A stretch of DNA of 64,000 nt from Achromobacter spanius (GCF_003994415.1 NZ_CP034689.1:3782001-3846000), one strand, 5' to 3'; shown: positions 33,216 to 42,940, counted from the first letter of the stretch. Notes: generated by a model not told the origin, from the letters alone. A program made the numbers and translations.

Positions 33216-34693
33216 ATTTGCCCGTTGCCACCCCGCCGCAAGGCTTGGATGCGCTGGAAGCGCGTCTGCGGCAAGACCTGTCCTGGCTGGAAATTCCCGC
33301 CAAGAACTGGGTTGCGCCCCGTCTGGTTGATGGACAACAGGTACTGGACGTTGTCGTCATCGGCGGCGGCATGGCCGGCTTGGCCGCCGCCGCGTCGTTG
33401 ACTCACCTGGGCATCACGGCGCCCATCTTCGACCAGGCGCCCGAAGGCTACGAAGGCCCCTGGGCCACCACGGCCCGCATGGAAACGCTGCGTTCGCCTA
33501 AGCAGCTGACCGGCCCCGCGCTGGGCTTGCCCGCGCTGACGTTCCGCGCCTGGTTCGAAGCGCAGTTTGGCTCGGCTGAATGGGACGCGCTGGACAAGAT
33601 TCCCCGCCTGCAATGGATGGACTACCTGCGCTGGTATCGCCGCGTGCTGAACCTGGACGTGCGCAACGAACACCGCGTGCTGTCCGTGCAACCGCGCGCC
33701 GACCGCCTGGTGCAACTGGACATCGAGTCCCCCGCCGGACGCAGCACCGTGCTGGCCCGCCGCGTGGTGCTGGCCACCGGCCGCGACGGCCTGGGCGGCG
33801 CCTATGTGCCTGACTTTGCCAAGAAACTGCCGCGCGACCGCTGGGCGCATTCGTCCGACGTGATGGACTACGCCACCCTGGCCGGCAAGCGCGTCGGCGT
33901 CGTGGGCGCGGGCGCGTCCGCCATGGACAGCGCCGGCACGGCACTGGAAGCCGGCGCCGCCAGCGTCGACCTGCTGATCCGCCGCAACGACATCCCGCGC
34001 GTGAACAAAGGCAAAGGCGCGGGCAACCCCGGCCTGACCCACGGCCACCTGACCTTGCCCGACGAATGGAAGTGGAAGATCCGCCACTACATCAACGCGG
34101 CGCAAGTGCCGCCCCCGCGCGGCAGCACCTTGCGCGTGTCGCGCTTCCCCAACGCCCGCTTCAACCTGGGCTGTGGCGTGCAAGACCTGGCAATGGTGGG
34201 CGACGACATCCACGTCACCACGCCCAAAGGCGTGTTCGTGCTGGACTTCCTGATCTTCTCCACGGGCTTTCGTATCGACTGGACCGTGCGCCCGGAATTC
34301 GCGCCGCTGGCGCCCCACGTGCGCAACTGGGGCGACCGTTTCACCCCGCCCCCCGGCGAAGAAGACCAGGAACTGCATGATTCGCCCGACCTGGGCGCCG
34401 TCTTTGAACTGCAAGAAAAAGTGCCCGGCGCCTGCCCGGGCCTGGACCGCGTGCACTGCTTTTCCTACCCCGCCGCGCTGACGCAAGGCACGATCTCGGG
34501 CGACATCCCGGCCATCAGCGAAGGCGCCAAGCGCCTGGCGCAAGGCATCGCCGGCCTGTTCTACCGCGAAGACGTCGAAACGTACTACGCCAACATGGAA
34601 GCATTTTCCGAACCGGAAGTGTTCGGCGATGAATGGACGCCGGCCCCACCGCCCGCCCAAGCCGCGGCCTCGCAAGCGGAGACCGCGCAATGA
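33212..34693 (+). CDS. flavin-containing monooxygenase-like FAD/NAD(P) oxidoreductase
   Basis: A 493-residue flavoprotein. The FAD-binding motif is VVIGGGMAGLAAAASL near residue 50. A second Rossmann motif, VGVVGAGASAMDSAG, near residue 230 suits NADPH. The region between (FDQAPEGYEGPWATTARMET) fits FMO/BVMO-like enzymes, but the exact FMO fingerprint FxGxxxHxxxF is not seen. The C-terminus is a Pro/Ala-rich tail. ATGA overlaps link it to LysR upstream and the permease downstream, suggesting it oxidises the imported compound. Confidence 0.82.
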   Translation: MNLPVATPPQGLDALEARLRQDLSWLEIPAKNWVAPRLVDGQQVLDVVVIGGGMAGLAAAASLTHLGITAPIFDQAPEGYEGPWATTARMETLRSPKQLTGPALGLPALTFRAWFEAQFGSAEWDALDKIPRLQWMDYLRWYRRVLNLDVRNEHRVLSVQPRADRLVQLDIESPAGRSTVLARRVVLATGRDGLGGAYVPDFAKKLPRDRWAHSSDVMDYATLAGKRVGVVGAGASAMDSAGTALEAGAASVDLLIRRNDIPRVNKGKGAGNPGLTHGHLTLPDEWKWKIRHYINAAQVPPPRGSTLRVSRFPNARFNLGCGVQDLAMVGDDIHVTTPKGVFVLDFLIFSTGFRIDWTVRPEFAPLAPHVRNWGDRFTPPPGEEDQELHDSPDLGAVFELQEKVPGACPGLDRVHCFSYPAALTQGTISGDIPAISEGAKRLAQGIAGLFYREDVETYYANMEAFSEPEVFGDEWTPAPPPAQAAASQAETAQ

Positions 34694-35664
34694 CTGGTTG
34701 GTTGATACGCCGCATTGCACAAGCCGCGGTGGTTGTATTTCTGATGACCTTGATCGTCTTCGTGGGCCTGCACGCCATCGGCAACCCCGTGGACATCCTG
34801 ATCGGCCAGGACGTGGACCAGGTCGACCGTGCCCGCATCATCGCGGAGCTGGGCCTGGACAAACCGCTGTGGCAGCAATACCTGGCGTTCCTGAACGGCG
34901 CGCTGCACGGCAACCTGGGCAACAGCTTCGTCTACAACATTCCCGCGATTGAACTCGTCATCCAGCGCCTGCCCGCTACGCTGGAACTGGCGATCAGCGC
35001 CCTGGGCCTGGCCGTCATCATCGGCCTGCCGCTGGGCTTGATTGCCGGCCTGTACCCCGACAGCCGCTTTTCCAAAATGATCATGGCCGGCAGCATCGTC
35101 GGCTTCTCGCTGCCGACCTTCTGGGTGGCGCTGATGCTGATCATGACGTTCAGCGTGTCGCTGGGCTGGCTGCCCGCCAGCGGCCGTGGGCAGACGGTGG
35201 AATTCCTGGGCTTTCAGTGGTCATGGTTGACTGCCGACGGCTGGCGCCACTTGATCCTGCCCGCGCTGAACCTGTCGCTGTTCAAGATTTCGCTTGTCAT
35301 CCGCCTGACCCGCGCCGGCGTGCGCGACGTGATGCCGCTGGACTTCGTGAAGTTCGCCCGCGCCAAAGGCTTGTCGCCGTTTCGCGTGGTCTGTGTGCAC
35401 GTGCTGCGCAACACGATGATCCCGCTGGTGACCGTGCTGGGGCTGGAGCTGGGTTCGACCATTGCGTTCGCCGTCATCACGGAAAGCATTTTCTCGTGGC
35501 CGGGCGCTGGCAAGCTGATCCTGGACAGCCTGAACGCGCTGGACCGCCCCGTCATCGTGGCCTACCTGATCGTGGTCGTGTGCCTGTTCGTGACGCTGAA
35601 CCTGATCGTCGACATTCTTTATAAAGTGCTGGACCCCCGGGTACGGCTGGAGGGCTCGGCATGA
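34690..35664 (+). CDS. peptide/opine/nickel-type ABC transporter permease (DppB-like)
   Basis: A 324-residue inner-membrane permease. The N-terminal helix TGWLIRRIAQAAVVVFLMTL is followed by five more hydrophobic spans and the EAA-loop region DVMPLDFVKFARAKGLSPFR, which contacts the ATPase. The C-terminal FSWPGAGKLILDSLNALDRP is typical of DppB. ATG 34690 overlaps the previous stop (ATGA). With DppC-, DppD- and DppF-like proteins and a family-5 binding protein it forms a complete importer. Its cargo is not known. Confidence 0.94.
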   Translation: MTGWLIRRIAQAAVVVFLMTLIVFVGLHAIGNPVDILIGQDVDQVDRARIIAELGLDKPLWQQYLAFLNGALHGNLGNSFVYNIPAIELVIQRLPATLELAISALGLAVIIGLPLGLIAGLYPDSRFSKMIMAGSIVGFSLPTFWVALMLIMTFSVSLGWLPASGRGQTVEFLGFQWSWLTADGWRHLILPALNLSLFKISLVIRLTRAGVRDVMPLDFVKFARAKGLSPFRVVCVHVLRNTMIPLVTVLGLELGSTIAFAVITESIFSWPGAGKLILDSLNALDRPVIVAYLIVVVCLFVTLNLIVDILYKVLDPRVRLEGSA

Positions 35665-36578
35665 GCACCACTGCAACCCCTGAGAAGGTTCCCGCCCTGC
35701 GCCGCGAATCGCCCTGGCGCCGCAACCTGACCGAATTCCTGTCGTCCAAGACGGCGGTGTTCGGCCTGGCCGTGGCCACCCTGCTGATTCTGGCCGCCAT
35801 CTTCGCGCCGTGGATCTCGCCGCAGAACCCGTATGACCTGCTGCAAATCGACGTGCTGGATTCCCGCATGCCGCCGGGTTCCATGAACGGCTTGGACACC
35901 TTCCACTACTGGCTGGGCACCGACGGCCAAGGCCGCGACTTGCTGTCCGGCATTCTGTACGGCCTGCGCATCAGCTTGATGGTGGGCGTGGGCTCGGCCG
36001 TTATCGCCGGCATCGTCGGCACGCTGCTGGGCCTGCTTGCCGCCTACGCGGGCGGCAAGGTCGACGCCTTCATCATGCGTTTGGTCGACCTGATCCTGTC
36101 GTTCCCGTCCATCCTGGTTGCCATGATGATCCTGGCCTTTCTGGGCAAGGGCGTGGGCAACGTGGTGCTGACGCTGGTGATTCTGGAATGGGCCTATTAC
36201 GCCCGCACCGCGCGCGGCCAGGCGCTGGTGGAACGCCGCCGTGAATACGTCGAAGCCGCCCGCTGTCTGGACATTCCCAACTGGCGGATCATGTTGAAGC
36301 ACATTCTGCCCAACTGCCTGCCGCCGCTGATCGTCATCGGCACCTTGCAGATTGCGCGCGCCATCACGCTGGAAGCCACCTTGAGCTTTCTGGGCCTGGG
36401 CGTGCCGGTAACCGAACCGTCGCTGGGCCTGCTGATTTCCAACGGCTTTCAATACATGCTGTCCGGCGAATACTGGATCAGCTTCTACCCCGGCATCGCA
36501 CTGCTGATCACCATCGTCGCCATCAATCTGGTGGGCGACCGCCTGCGCGACGTGCTGAACCCAAGGACTCACAAATGA
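35661..36578 (+). CDS. peptide-type ABC transporter permease (DppC-like)
   Basis: A 305-residue permease with the N-terminal OppC/DppC helix (FGLAVATLLILAAIFAPWISP) and the periplasmic LGTDGQGRDLLSGILYGLR segment. The EAA loop YVEAARCLDIPNWRIMLKHI precedes the final helices. It partners the DppB-like protein. The start and stop overlap neighbours by four bases (ATGA), which implies tight coupling and equal subunit output. Confidence 0.94.
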   Translation: MSTTATPEKVPALRRESPWRRNLTEFLSSKTAVFGLAVATLLILAAIFAPWISPQNPYDLLQIDVLDSRMPPGSMNGLDTFHYWLGTDGQGRDLLSGILYGLRISLMVGVGSAVIAGIVGTLLGLLAAYAGGKVDAFIMRLVDLILSFPSILVAMMILAFLGKGVGNVVLTLVILEWAYYARTARGQALVERRREYVEAARCLDIPNWRIMLKHILPNCLPPLIVIGTLQIARAITLEATLSFLGLGVPVTEPSLGLLISNGFQYMLSGEYWISFYPGIALLITIVAINLVGDRLRDVLNPRTHK

Positions 36579-37585
36579 CCGACCGCACCGCTACCGGCGC
36601 GCCGGCCACGCTTGAAGTGCGCAACCTGCGCACGCACTTTCATACCCGCGCGGGCGTGCTGCCCGCCGTGGACGACGTGTCGTTCACGCTCGAGCGCGGC
36701 AAGATCCTGGGCCTGGTCGGAGAATCCGGCTCGGGAAAATCCGTGACGGGCTTTTCCATCATGGGTCTGGTCGACGCCCCCGGCCGCATCGTCGGCGGCG
36801 AAATCCTGTTCCAGGGCCGCGACCTGACCAAGCTGGCCCCGCGTGAACTGCGCCGCCTGCAAGGCAACCGCATCGCCATGATCTTCCAAGATCCAATGAT
36901 GACGCTGAACCCCGTCTTGCGCGTGGACGTGCAGATGATCGAAACCGTGCGCGCGCATAACAAGATGAGCAAGCGCGAAGCCCGCACGCTGGCCCGCGAC
37001 ACGCTGGGCATGATGGGCATCCCCAGCCCCGAAGAACGCTTGCTGGCCTACCCGCACCAACTGTCCGGCGGCATGCGCCAGCGCGTGGCCATTGCCATCG
37101 CCATGCTGCACCGCCCTGACCTGATCATTGCCGACGAACCCACCACCGCGCTGGACGTCACCATCCAGGCGCAGATTCTGTCTGAAGTGCAAAAGCTGGC
37201 GCAGCAGCACGGCACCAGCCTGATCTGGATCACGCATGACTTGTCCGTGGTGGCGGGTTTGGCCGATGACGTGGCCGTGATGTACGCCGGCCGCATCGTT
37301 GAACACGGTAAGGTCGACGACGTGCTTGACCGCCCGCAGCACCCCTACACCGTCGGCCTGATCGACAGCCTGCCCAGCAATAACCTGCGGGGCCAGCGCC
37401 TGCGCCAGATCCCCGGCATGACGCCCAACCTGCTGCACCTGCCCGCCGGCTGCGCGTTTTCCGCGCGCTGCTCGCGCGCCACCACCGCCTGTGGCCAGCA
37501 ACCCGGCATCACTCAAGCCCTGCCCGAACACGACGTGCGCTGCTTCCATCCGACTATCCAGATCCACAACGAGGTGACGGCATGA
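36575..37585 (+). CDS. peptide-type ABC transporter ATPase (DppD-like)
   Basis: A 336-residue ABC ATPase. Walker A is GESGSGKS, the signature motif is LSGGMRQR and Walker B is LIIADEPTTALD, with the H-loop in WITHDLSV. The C-terminal oligopeptide-transporter extension has HLPAGCAFSARCSRA, the Cys-rich region that in relatives binds a Fe-S cluster. It forms a heterodimer with the next gene product and powers import through the DppB/DppC-like permeases. Confidence 0.95.
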   Translation: MTDRTATGAPATLEVRNLRTHFHTRAGVLPAVDDVSFTLERGKILGLVGESGSGKSVTGFSIMGLVDAPGRIVGGEILFQGRDLTKLAPRELRRLQGNRIAMIFQDPMMTLNPVLRVDVQMIETVRAHNKMSKREARTLARDTLGMMGIPSPEERLLAYPHQLSGGMRQRVAIAIAMLHRPDLIIADEPTTALDVTIQAQILSEVQKLAQQHGTSLIWITHDLSVVAGLADDVAVMYAGRIVEHGKVDDVLDRPQHPYTVGLIDSLPSNNLRGQRLRQIPGMTPNLLHLPAGCAFSARCSRATTACGQQPGITQALPEHDVRCFHPTIQIHNEVTA

Positions 37586-38598
37586 CTGTATCCGCCGCCC
37601 CCACGCCGCTTATTGACCTTGCTCAAGTCAGCAAGCGCTTTGGCGAAAGAAAGGTCGGCGCGGCCGGCCGCGCCATGCAGCGCATGGGCTTGTCCAAGCC
37701 GCCCGCGATCACGCGCGCCGTCGACAACGTGGACCTGATCGTGAACCCCGGCGAAGTCGTCGGCCTGGTCGGTGAATCCGGCTGCGGCAAATCCACGCTG
37801 GGCCGCATCGCCGCAGGCTTGTTGACGCCTTCCGGCGGTGAAGTCCGCATCAACGGCGTGCGCCCGTCCGACATGAACTCGGCCGCCGCCCACGCCGCGC
37901 GCCTGACCGTGCAGATGATTTTCCAGGACCCCTACGCCAGCCTCAACCCGCGCCTGCGCGTGGACGAGATCGTGGGCGAAGCGGCCCGCATCCACGGCCT
38001 GGTCGACAACGCGGGCTTTGACGACTACGTCAGCGCCCAGCTCGAACGCGCGGGGCTCGACCCTGCCCTGCGCCAACGCTACCCGCACCAATTCAGCGGC
38101 GGCCAGCGCCAGCGCATCGGCATCGCCCGCGCGCTAGCCGTGCAGCCGTCCATGCTGGTGTGCGACGAAGCCGTTGCCGCGCTGGACGTATCCATCCAAG
38201 CGCAGATCCTGAACCTGTTCATGGACCTGCGCGAAGAACTGAACCTGACGTACCTGTTCATCAGCCATGACCTGGGCGTGGTGGAACACCTGTCTGACCG
38301 CGTCGTCATCATGTACCTGGGCCGCGTCGTGGAAACGGCCACGGTGGACGAAGTGTTCCAGCGCCCCAACCACCCGTACACGCAAGCGCTGCTAGCGGAA
38401 ATTCCCAGCCTGAAGTCGCGCCACAAGATCTTTACCGCGATCAAAGGCGAGATTCCCAGCCCGCTGAACCCGCCCGGCGGCTGCCATTTTCATCCGCGAT
38501 GTCCGCATGCGATGCCGCGCTGCAAGACCGAAGTTCCCACGTTGAAGGGAATCGCCATCAACCATTTAAGCGCCTGTCATTTGAACGACATGGCCTGA
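37582..38598 (+). CDS. peptide-type ABC transporter ATPase (DppF-like)
   Basis: A 338-residue ABC ATPase with Walker A GESGCGKS, signature FSGGQRQRIG and a Walker B of MLVCDEAVAALD. In the last motif the usual DEPVSALD has become DEAVAALD; the catalytic Asp-Glu pair is kept. The C-terminal Cys-rich block (GGCHFHPRCPHAMPRC) is present. The start overlaps the DppD-like stop (ATGA). A 91-base gap with a hairpin separates it from the binding-protein gene. Confidence 0.94.
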   Translation: MTVSAAPTPLIDLAQVSKRFGERKVGAAGRAMQRMGLSKPPAITRAVDNVDLIVNPGEVVGLVGESGCGKSTLGRIAAGLLTPSGGEVRINGVRPSDMNSAAAHAARLTVQMIFQDPYASLNPRLRVDEIVGEAARIHGLVDNAGFDDYVSAQLERAGLDPALRQRYPHQFSGGQRQRIGIARALAVQPSMLVCDEAVAALDVSIQAQILNLFMDLREELNLTYLFISHDLGVVEHLSDRVVIMYLGRVVETATVDEVFQRPNHPYTQALLAEIPSLKSRHKIFTAIKGEIPSPLNPPGGCHFHPRCPHAMPRCKTEVPTLKGIAINHLSACHLNDMA

Positions 38599-38606
38599 AC
38601 CTAATT

Positions 38607-38645
38607 GGCCGCGTGGTACGCAAATACGGCAAATACCGCGCAGCC
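38607..38645 (+). other. intercistronic hairpin before the binding-protein gene
   Basis: GGCCGCGTGGT (38607-38617) and ACCGCGCAGCC (38635-38645) pair over 11 positions with one mismatch and one wobble. It lies between the ATPase and binding-protein genes and has no T-run. Such hairpins can protect the downstream mRNA and raise binding-protein output relative to the membrane subunits. Confidence 0.45.
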
Positions 38646-38689
38646 TTCGGAACACTTAACTCGTTCCCCCCCTACCAAGGACCCCGAAC

Positions 38690-40273
38690 ATGAAACGCTT
38701 GATTCTTTCGACCCTGACCGCCGCCATCCTCGGCGCCTCTGCCGCCGCGTCCGCCGACAACCTGTCGATCGGCTTCGCCGACCCGCTGTCGTCCCTGGAC
38801 CCGCAGCTGAACAACCACGCCGGCGACCGCTCGGTGGCCCTGCACTTCTGGGACCTGCTGATCGAGAACAAGTGGAACAAGCTTCAACCCGGCCTGGCCG
38901 TTAGCTGGAAACCGCTGGACCCCACCACCTGGGAATTCAAGCTGCGTGAAGGCGTCAAGTGGCAAGACGGCACGCCGTTCACCGCCGACGACCTGATCTA
39001 TTCCTACACCCGCGCGCGCGCCGTCCCGGGCAGCGTGGCAACGTACGCCGGCTACCTGCGCACCATCGACACGATGACCGCCAAAGACCCGCTGACCCTT
39101 ATCGTCAAGACCAAGGCGCCCAACCCCGACCTGCCGCTGAACCTGGCATCCGTACACGTCGTCAGCAAGCACGTCGGTGAAAAGTCCACCACCGAAGACT
39201 ACAACTCGGGCAAGGCCATGGTGGGCACCGGCCCGTACAAGTTCGTGTCCTACACGCCGGGCGACCGCGTCATCATGGAACGCAACGACGGCTACTGGGG
39301 CGAGAAGGCCACCTGGGACAAGGTCAACTACCGCTACATCAACAACGCCGCCTCGCGCACCGCTGCGCTCTTGGCCGGTGACGTGGACGTGATCGACAAG
39401 GTGTCGGTGTCGGACCTGGCCAAGCTGCAAAAGTCCGCCAACATCTCGGTGTACCCGTACGACGGCCTGCGCGTCATGCTGCTGCAACCCAGCTTCAACC
39501 CCGCGCCCAACCAATACATCACCGACAACAACGGCAAGCCGCTGGACAAGAACCCGCTGCTGGACCTGCGCGTGCGTCAGGCGCTGAACCTGGCCATCAA
39601 CCGCAAGGCCATCGCCGACCGCATCCTGCAAGGCGCGGCCACCGAAGCCAACCAGTGGATGCCCAAGGGCACCTTCGGCTACAACCCCGACGTTAAAGAC
39701 ATCCCCAACGATGTCGCGCAAGCCAAGAAGCTGCTGGCCGAAGCGGGCTTTCCCGACGGCTTCAAGCTGACCATGCATGTGCCCAACGACCGCTACCCGC
39801 AAGGCCCGGAAACGGCCCAAGCCGTGGCGCAGTTCTGGACCCGCGTGGGCGTGAAGACCCAAGTGGAAGTGGTGCCATGGGCCGTGTACTCGGGCCGCGC
39901 CAACAAGAACGAATTCGCCGTCAGCATGCTGGCGTGGGGCAACGGCACGGGTGAAGGCAGCTACGCGCTGGTCAACATCCTGGCGTCGGTCGACCCCAAG
40001 AAGGGCCTGGGCGCCTCCAACTGGGGCCACTACTCCAACCCCAAGGTGGACGCTGCCCTGGAACAATCCACGTCGGAATTCGATGTGGCCAAGCGTGAAG
40101 CCATCCTGCGCGACTCGGTCAAGCTTGTGTCGGACGACGTCGGCATCTTCCCGCTGTTCCACTACAAGAACATCTGGGCCACCAAGAAGGGCTTGAAAGT
40201 CACCCCGATGACCAGCGACCGCACGGCCGCCATGATGGTCACCAAAGAACCCGCCGCCGCGGCCGGTAAGTAA
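38690..40273 (+). CDS. family-5 ABC substrate-binding protein (DppA-like)
   Basis: A 527-residue periplasmic binding protein. The signal peptide (LILSTLTAAILGASAAASA) ends in ASA. Family-5 landmarks are visible: LSSLDPQLNNH, LQPGLAVSWKPLDPTTWEFK, KLREGVKWQDGTPFTADDLI and MVGTGPYKFVSY. The protein captures a peptide, opine or similar ligand and delivers it to the DppB-F-like importer. Context (monooxygenase, BAAT-like hydrolase, CMD enzyme) suggests a non-peptide organic acid or thioester precursor, but this is inference. Confidence 0.93.
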   Translation: MKRLILSTLTAAILGASAAASADNLSIGFADPLSSLDPQLNNHAGDRSVALHFWDLLIENKWNKLQPGLAVSWKPLDPTTWEFKLREGVKWQDGTPFTADDLIYSYTRARAVPGSVATYAGYLRTIDTMTAKDPLTLIVKTKAPNPDLPLNLASVHVVSKHVGEKSTTEDYNSGKAMVGTGPYKFVSYTPGDRVIMERNDGYWGEKATWDKVNYRYINNAASRTAALLAGDVDVIDKVSVSDLAKLQKSANISVYPYDGLRVMLLQPSFNPAPNQYITDNNGKPLDKNPLLDLRVRQALNLAINRKAIADRILQGAATEANQWMPKGTFGYNPDVKDIPNDVAQAKKLLAEAGFPDGFKLTMHVPNDRYPQGPETAQAVAQFWTRVGVKTQVEVVPWAVYSGRANKNEFAVSMLAWGNGTGEGSYALVNILASVDPKKGLGASNWGHYSNPKVDAALEQSTSEFDVAKREAILRDSVKLVSDDVGIFPLFHYKNIWATKKGLKVTPMTSDRTAAMMVTKEPAAAAGK

Positions 40274-40276
40274 GCC

Positions 40277-41740
40277 ATGGCGCCGACCCTGACCATCACC
40301 CCCGCGGACGCCTTGATCGACGTGCCGCGCCAGATCCGGGTGGAAAACGTGGCACCCGGCCAAACGGTGCATATCACCGCGCGCACCCGCCGCAACGGCG
40401 TGCTGTGGCAAGCCCACGCCACCTACACGGCGGGCGAAGACGGCGTGGTCGACCTGACCCGCGACGCGCCTGTCTCGGGCGACTACACCGGCTTGTCGCC
40501 GATGGGCTTGATCTGGTCGCAAGCCCCCGTGGACTCGCCCAGCCGCGAACACTTCAACCACCCGGTGACCGATGCTTTGGTTACTGATGTAGTTGCGCGT
40601 GTGGGCGCGGTTGAAGGCGGTGCGGAAGCCAGCGCTGATGCCGGCGTTGTAGCCGGCGCTGTGGCCGAAATGCAGGCCCAAGCCACGTTCACGCAACGCT
40701 TGGCGCTGGACGGCGTTACCCGCCACGAGGTCCGCGAAGAAGGCTTGGTCGGCACGCTGTACCTGCCGGCAGGCAGCAAGCCCGGTTCGCACCCCGCCGT
40801 CATGATCCTGAACGGCTCGGGCGGCGGCATCAACGAACCGCGCGCCGCGCTGTATGCATCGCGCGGCTACGCCGCCTTTGCGCTGGCGTACTTTAAGGCG
40901 CCGGGCCTGTCCGACTACATCTCGAACACCCCGCTGGAGTACTTCCAGACCGGCCTGCGCTGGCTGCGCAAAAAGGTTCAACCCAAGCACGACTTCGTCG
41001 CCATCAGCGGCCAATCGCGCGGCGGTGAACTCGTGCTGCTGCTGGGCGCAACCTTCCCCAAGGAAGTGTCCGCCGTCGTCGCCTACGTACCCGGCGCCGT
41101 CGTCCACAGCGGCCAGAACGCCTGCGACCCCAAGATCGGCCGCGAAGGCCCCACGTGGTTGCTGGGCGGCAAGCCCATCCCCCACGTCTGGGAAAACAAC
41201 CGCACCGCCACCTGGGCCCCGTTTGACGAAGGCCCATCGCCGCATCGTCACGAGAAAGCCATCCTGACCGCGCTGCAAGACCCCGACGCCGTCGCCCGCG
41301 CCCGCATTCGCGTGGAAGACATCGAAGGCCCGGTCATGCTGCTGTCCGGCACCGACGACGGTTCATGGCCGTCCAGCCTGTACTCGAAGATGGTGCAGGA
41401 CAAGCTGGTCGACGTGAAACACCCCTACCCCGTCGAATGGCTCGACTACGAAAACGGCGGCCACTCCATCCTGTTCCCGTACGTGCCCACCACCCAGCTC
41501 GTCTACGCCCACCCCGTGTCGGGCAAGATCAGCACCAGCGGCGGGAATCCAAAAGACAACGCACGCGCCGACCAGGAATCGTGGGAAGGCGTGAAGAAGT
41601 TTTTGGACGCGGCGGTGAAGGCGCGGGCGGCTGCGGTTTCGGCTTCGGCTTCGGCAGCGTCTAGTTCGACTAGCGCGGATTCCGCAAGCTCGCAATCGGC
41701 TGCTGCCCATTCCGCAAGCACTTCCGGCAACGCCGGCTGA
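40277..41740 (+). CDS. BAAT-like acyl-CoA thioester hydrolase/acyltransferase
   Basis: A 487-residue protein with the two-domain layout of BAAT/acyl-CoA thioesterases: an N-terminal Ig-like domain (ITPADALIDVPRQIRVENVA) and a C-terminal alpha/beta hydrolase domain starting near LVGTLYLPAGSKPGSHPAVM. The nucleophile elbow is GQSRGGE with Ser, where Cys is found in true BAAT; acid and His lie in SGTDDGSWPSS and NGGHSILFP. The last 40 residues are a Ser/Ala low-complexity tail, an oddity. It begins three bases after the binding-protein stop, in the same operon. Confidence 0.85.
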   Translation: MAPTLTITPADALIDVPRQIRVENVAPGQTVHITARTRRNGVLWQAHATYTAGEDGVVDLTRDAPVSGDYTGLSPMGLIWSQAPVDSPSREHFNHPVTDALVTDVVARVGAVEGGAEASADAGVVAGAVAEMQAQATFTQRLALDGVTRHEVREEGLVGTLYLPAGSKPGSHPAVMILNGSGGGINEPRAALYASRGYAAFALAYFKAPGLSDYISNTPLEYFQTGLRWLRKKVQPKHDFVAISGQSRGGELVLLLGATFPKEVSAVVAYVPGAVVHSGQNACDPKIGREGPTWLLGGKPIPHVWENNRTATWAPFDEGPSPHRHEKAILTALQDPDAVARARIRVEDIEGPVMLLSGTDDGSWPSSLYSKMVQDKLVDVKHPYPVEWLDYENGGHSILFPYVPTTQLVYAHPVSGKISTSGGNPKDNARADQESWEGVKKFLDAAVKARAAAVSASASAASSSTSADSASSQSAAAHSASTSGNAG

Positions 41741-41764
41741 TCAGACACCAAGGAGAACATCCCC

Positions 41765-42940
41765 ATGGCACAACAACCCATCGTCTATGACGCCGTCAAT
41801 GATCTGGTCGACAAGCTTGTCGGCCTGACACCCGGCAGCAAAACTTTTCAGGTCCGCCACCAACGCGAAAAAGTCGCCGCCGCCACGCAAGGCAGCTACG
41901 ACGCCCTGTTCGACCCGGCCCTGCCCGGCTTGTCGCTGGCCGAACGCCTGCTGGTCGCGCTGTACGCCACCCGCATCAGCCTGTCGCCGCTGCTGGCCTC
42001 CCACTACCGCGCACGCTTGGCGGAAACGGAGGCAGCCCCCGCCGACATCGCCGTCGCAGAATCCGGCAAGCCGTCAGACGCCTCCACCCCGCGCCTGGTT
42101 GCTGTGTTGGAATTCACGCGCAAGCTGATCGAAAACCCCGTCGAAGGCGACGAAGCCGCACTGAAGACCCTGCCCGCAGCCGGCGTCACCACGCCTGCGG
42201 TGGTCACCCTGTCGCAACTGATCGCCTTCCTGTCGTACCAGACCCGTCTGGTCGCCGGCCTGGCCGCGATGAAAGACTTGGAAGGCCAAGCCCCCCGCGC
42301 CGCCGCCGTCCCGCCCGCGCCCTTCGAACCCAACACCGCCGCCACCGAACCCGGCGCCGTCATCAAGGCCCACGGCTTCACCAACGAAGTGCTGGAGTGG
42401 AAGGCATGGCTCGACGTCGTCAACGTCGACACCGCCACCCCGGAACAAGTCGCCGTCCTGGAAGAAAGCCACCCCAAGGCCAAGGTCTCGGACTACTACC
42501 TGTTCCTGGTCCACCAACCGGAAATCCTGCGCCAGCGCTCCACCGCCTTCAACGCCATCATGTACGCCCCAGGCGGCCTGTCGCGCGCCGAACGCGAGCT
42601 GGGCTCCACGGTCGTCTCGCGCGTAAACGGCTGCGTGTACTGCGCATCCGTCCACGCGCAGCGCTTCGAACAACTGGCCAAGCGTAACGAAGTGATCGCG
42701 CAAGTGTTCGAAGACCCCTACACCGCCGGCACCACGGCACGTGAACTGGCAATTGCCCAGTTCTCGATCCAGATCACCGAAGCCCAGGCCGACGTCAACG
42801 CCAACAGTATCCAGGCATTGAAGGATGCGGGCTTGAGCGAAGGCGAAGTGCTGGACCTGCTGCACTCGGACGCGATCTTCGCCTGGGCAAATCGTTTGAT
42901 GCTGAACCTGGGCGAACCGGTTTTTGCCACCGTAGGCTAA
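41765..42940 (+). CDS. CMD-domain / alkylhydroperoxidase-like protein, probable two-domain fusion
   Basis: A 391-residue protein in which two carboxymuconolactone-decarboxylase (AhpD-like) parts appear in tandem. The first, about residues 1-165, resembles the CMD proteins of the Avi_7170 family. The second, with residues VNGCVYCASVHAQRFEQL (C-x2-C and His of the AhpD redox site), resembles the Avi_7169 peroxidase-related family. These normally occur as neighbouring genes beside an ABC importer and a flavin-dependent oxygenase, as here, so a fusion is likely. It may remove peroxide formed by the operon's flavoprotein. Confidence 0.8.
   Translation: MAQQPIVYDAVNDLVDKLVGLTPGSKTFQVRHQREKVAAATQGSYDALFDPALPGLSLAERLLVALYATRISLSPLLASHYRARLAETEAAPADIAVAESGKPSDASTPRLVAVLEFTRKLIENPVEGDEAALKTLPAAGVTTPAVVTLSQLIAFLSYQTRLVAGLAAMKDLEGQAPRAAAVPPAPFEPNTAATEPGAVIKAHGFTNEVLEWKAWLDVVNVDTATPEQVAVLEESHPKAKVSDYYLFLVHQPEILRQRSTAFNAIMYAPGGLSRAERELGSTVVSRVNGCVYCASVHAQRFEQLAKRNEVIAQVFEDPYTAGTTARELAIAQFSIQITEAQADVNANSIQALKDAGLSEGEVLDLLHSDAIFAWANRLMLNLGEPVFATVG

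Noticed and set aside
33173..34720. 515-aa minus-strand open frame
   Set aside because: Antisense to the flavoprotein gene, whose motifs are unambiguous.
38672..41278. 868-aa minus-strand open frame
   Set aside because: Antisense to the binding-protein and BAAT-like genes; low-complexity Gly/Val/Arg/His composition and no recognisable domain.
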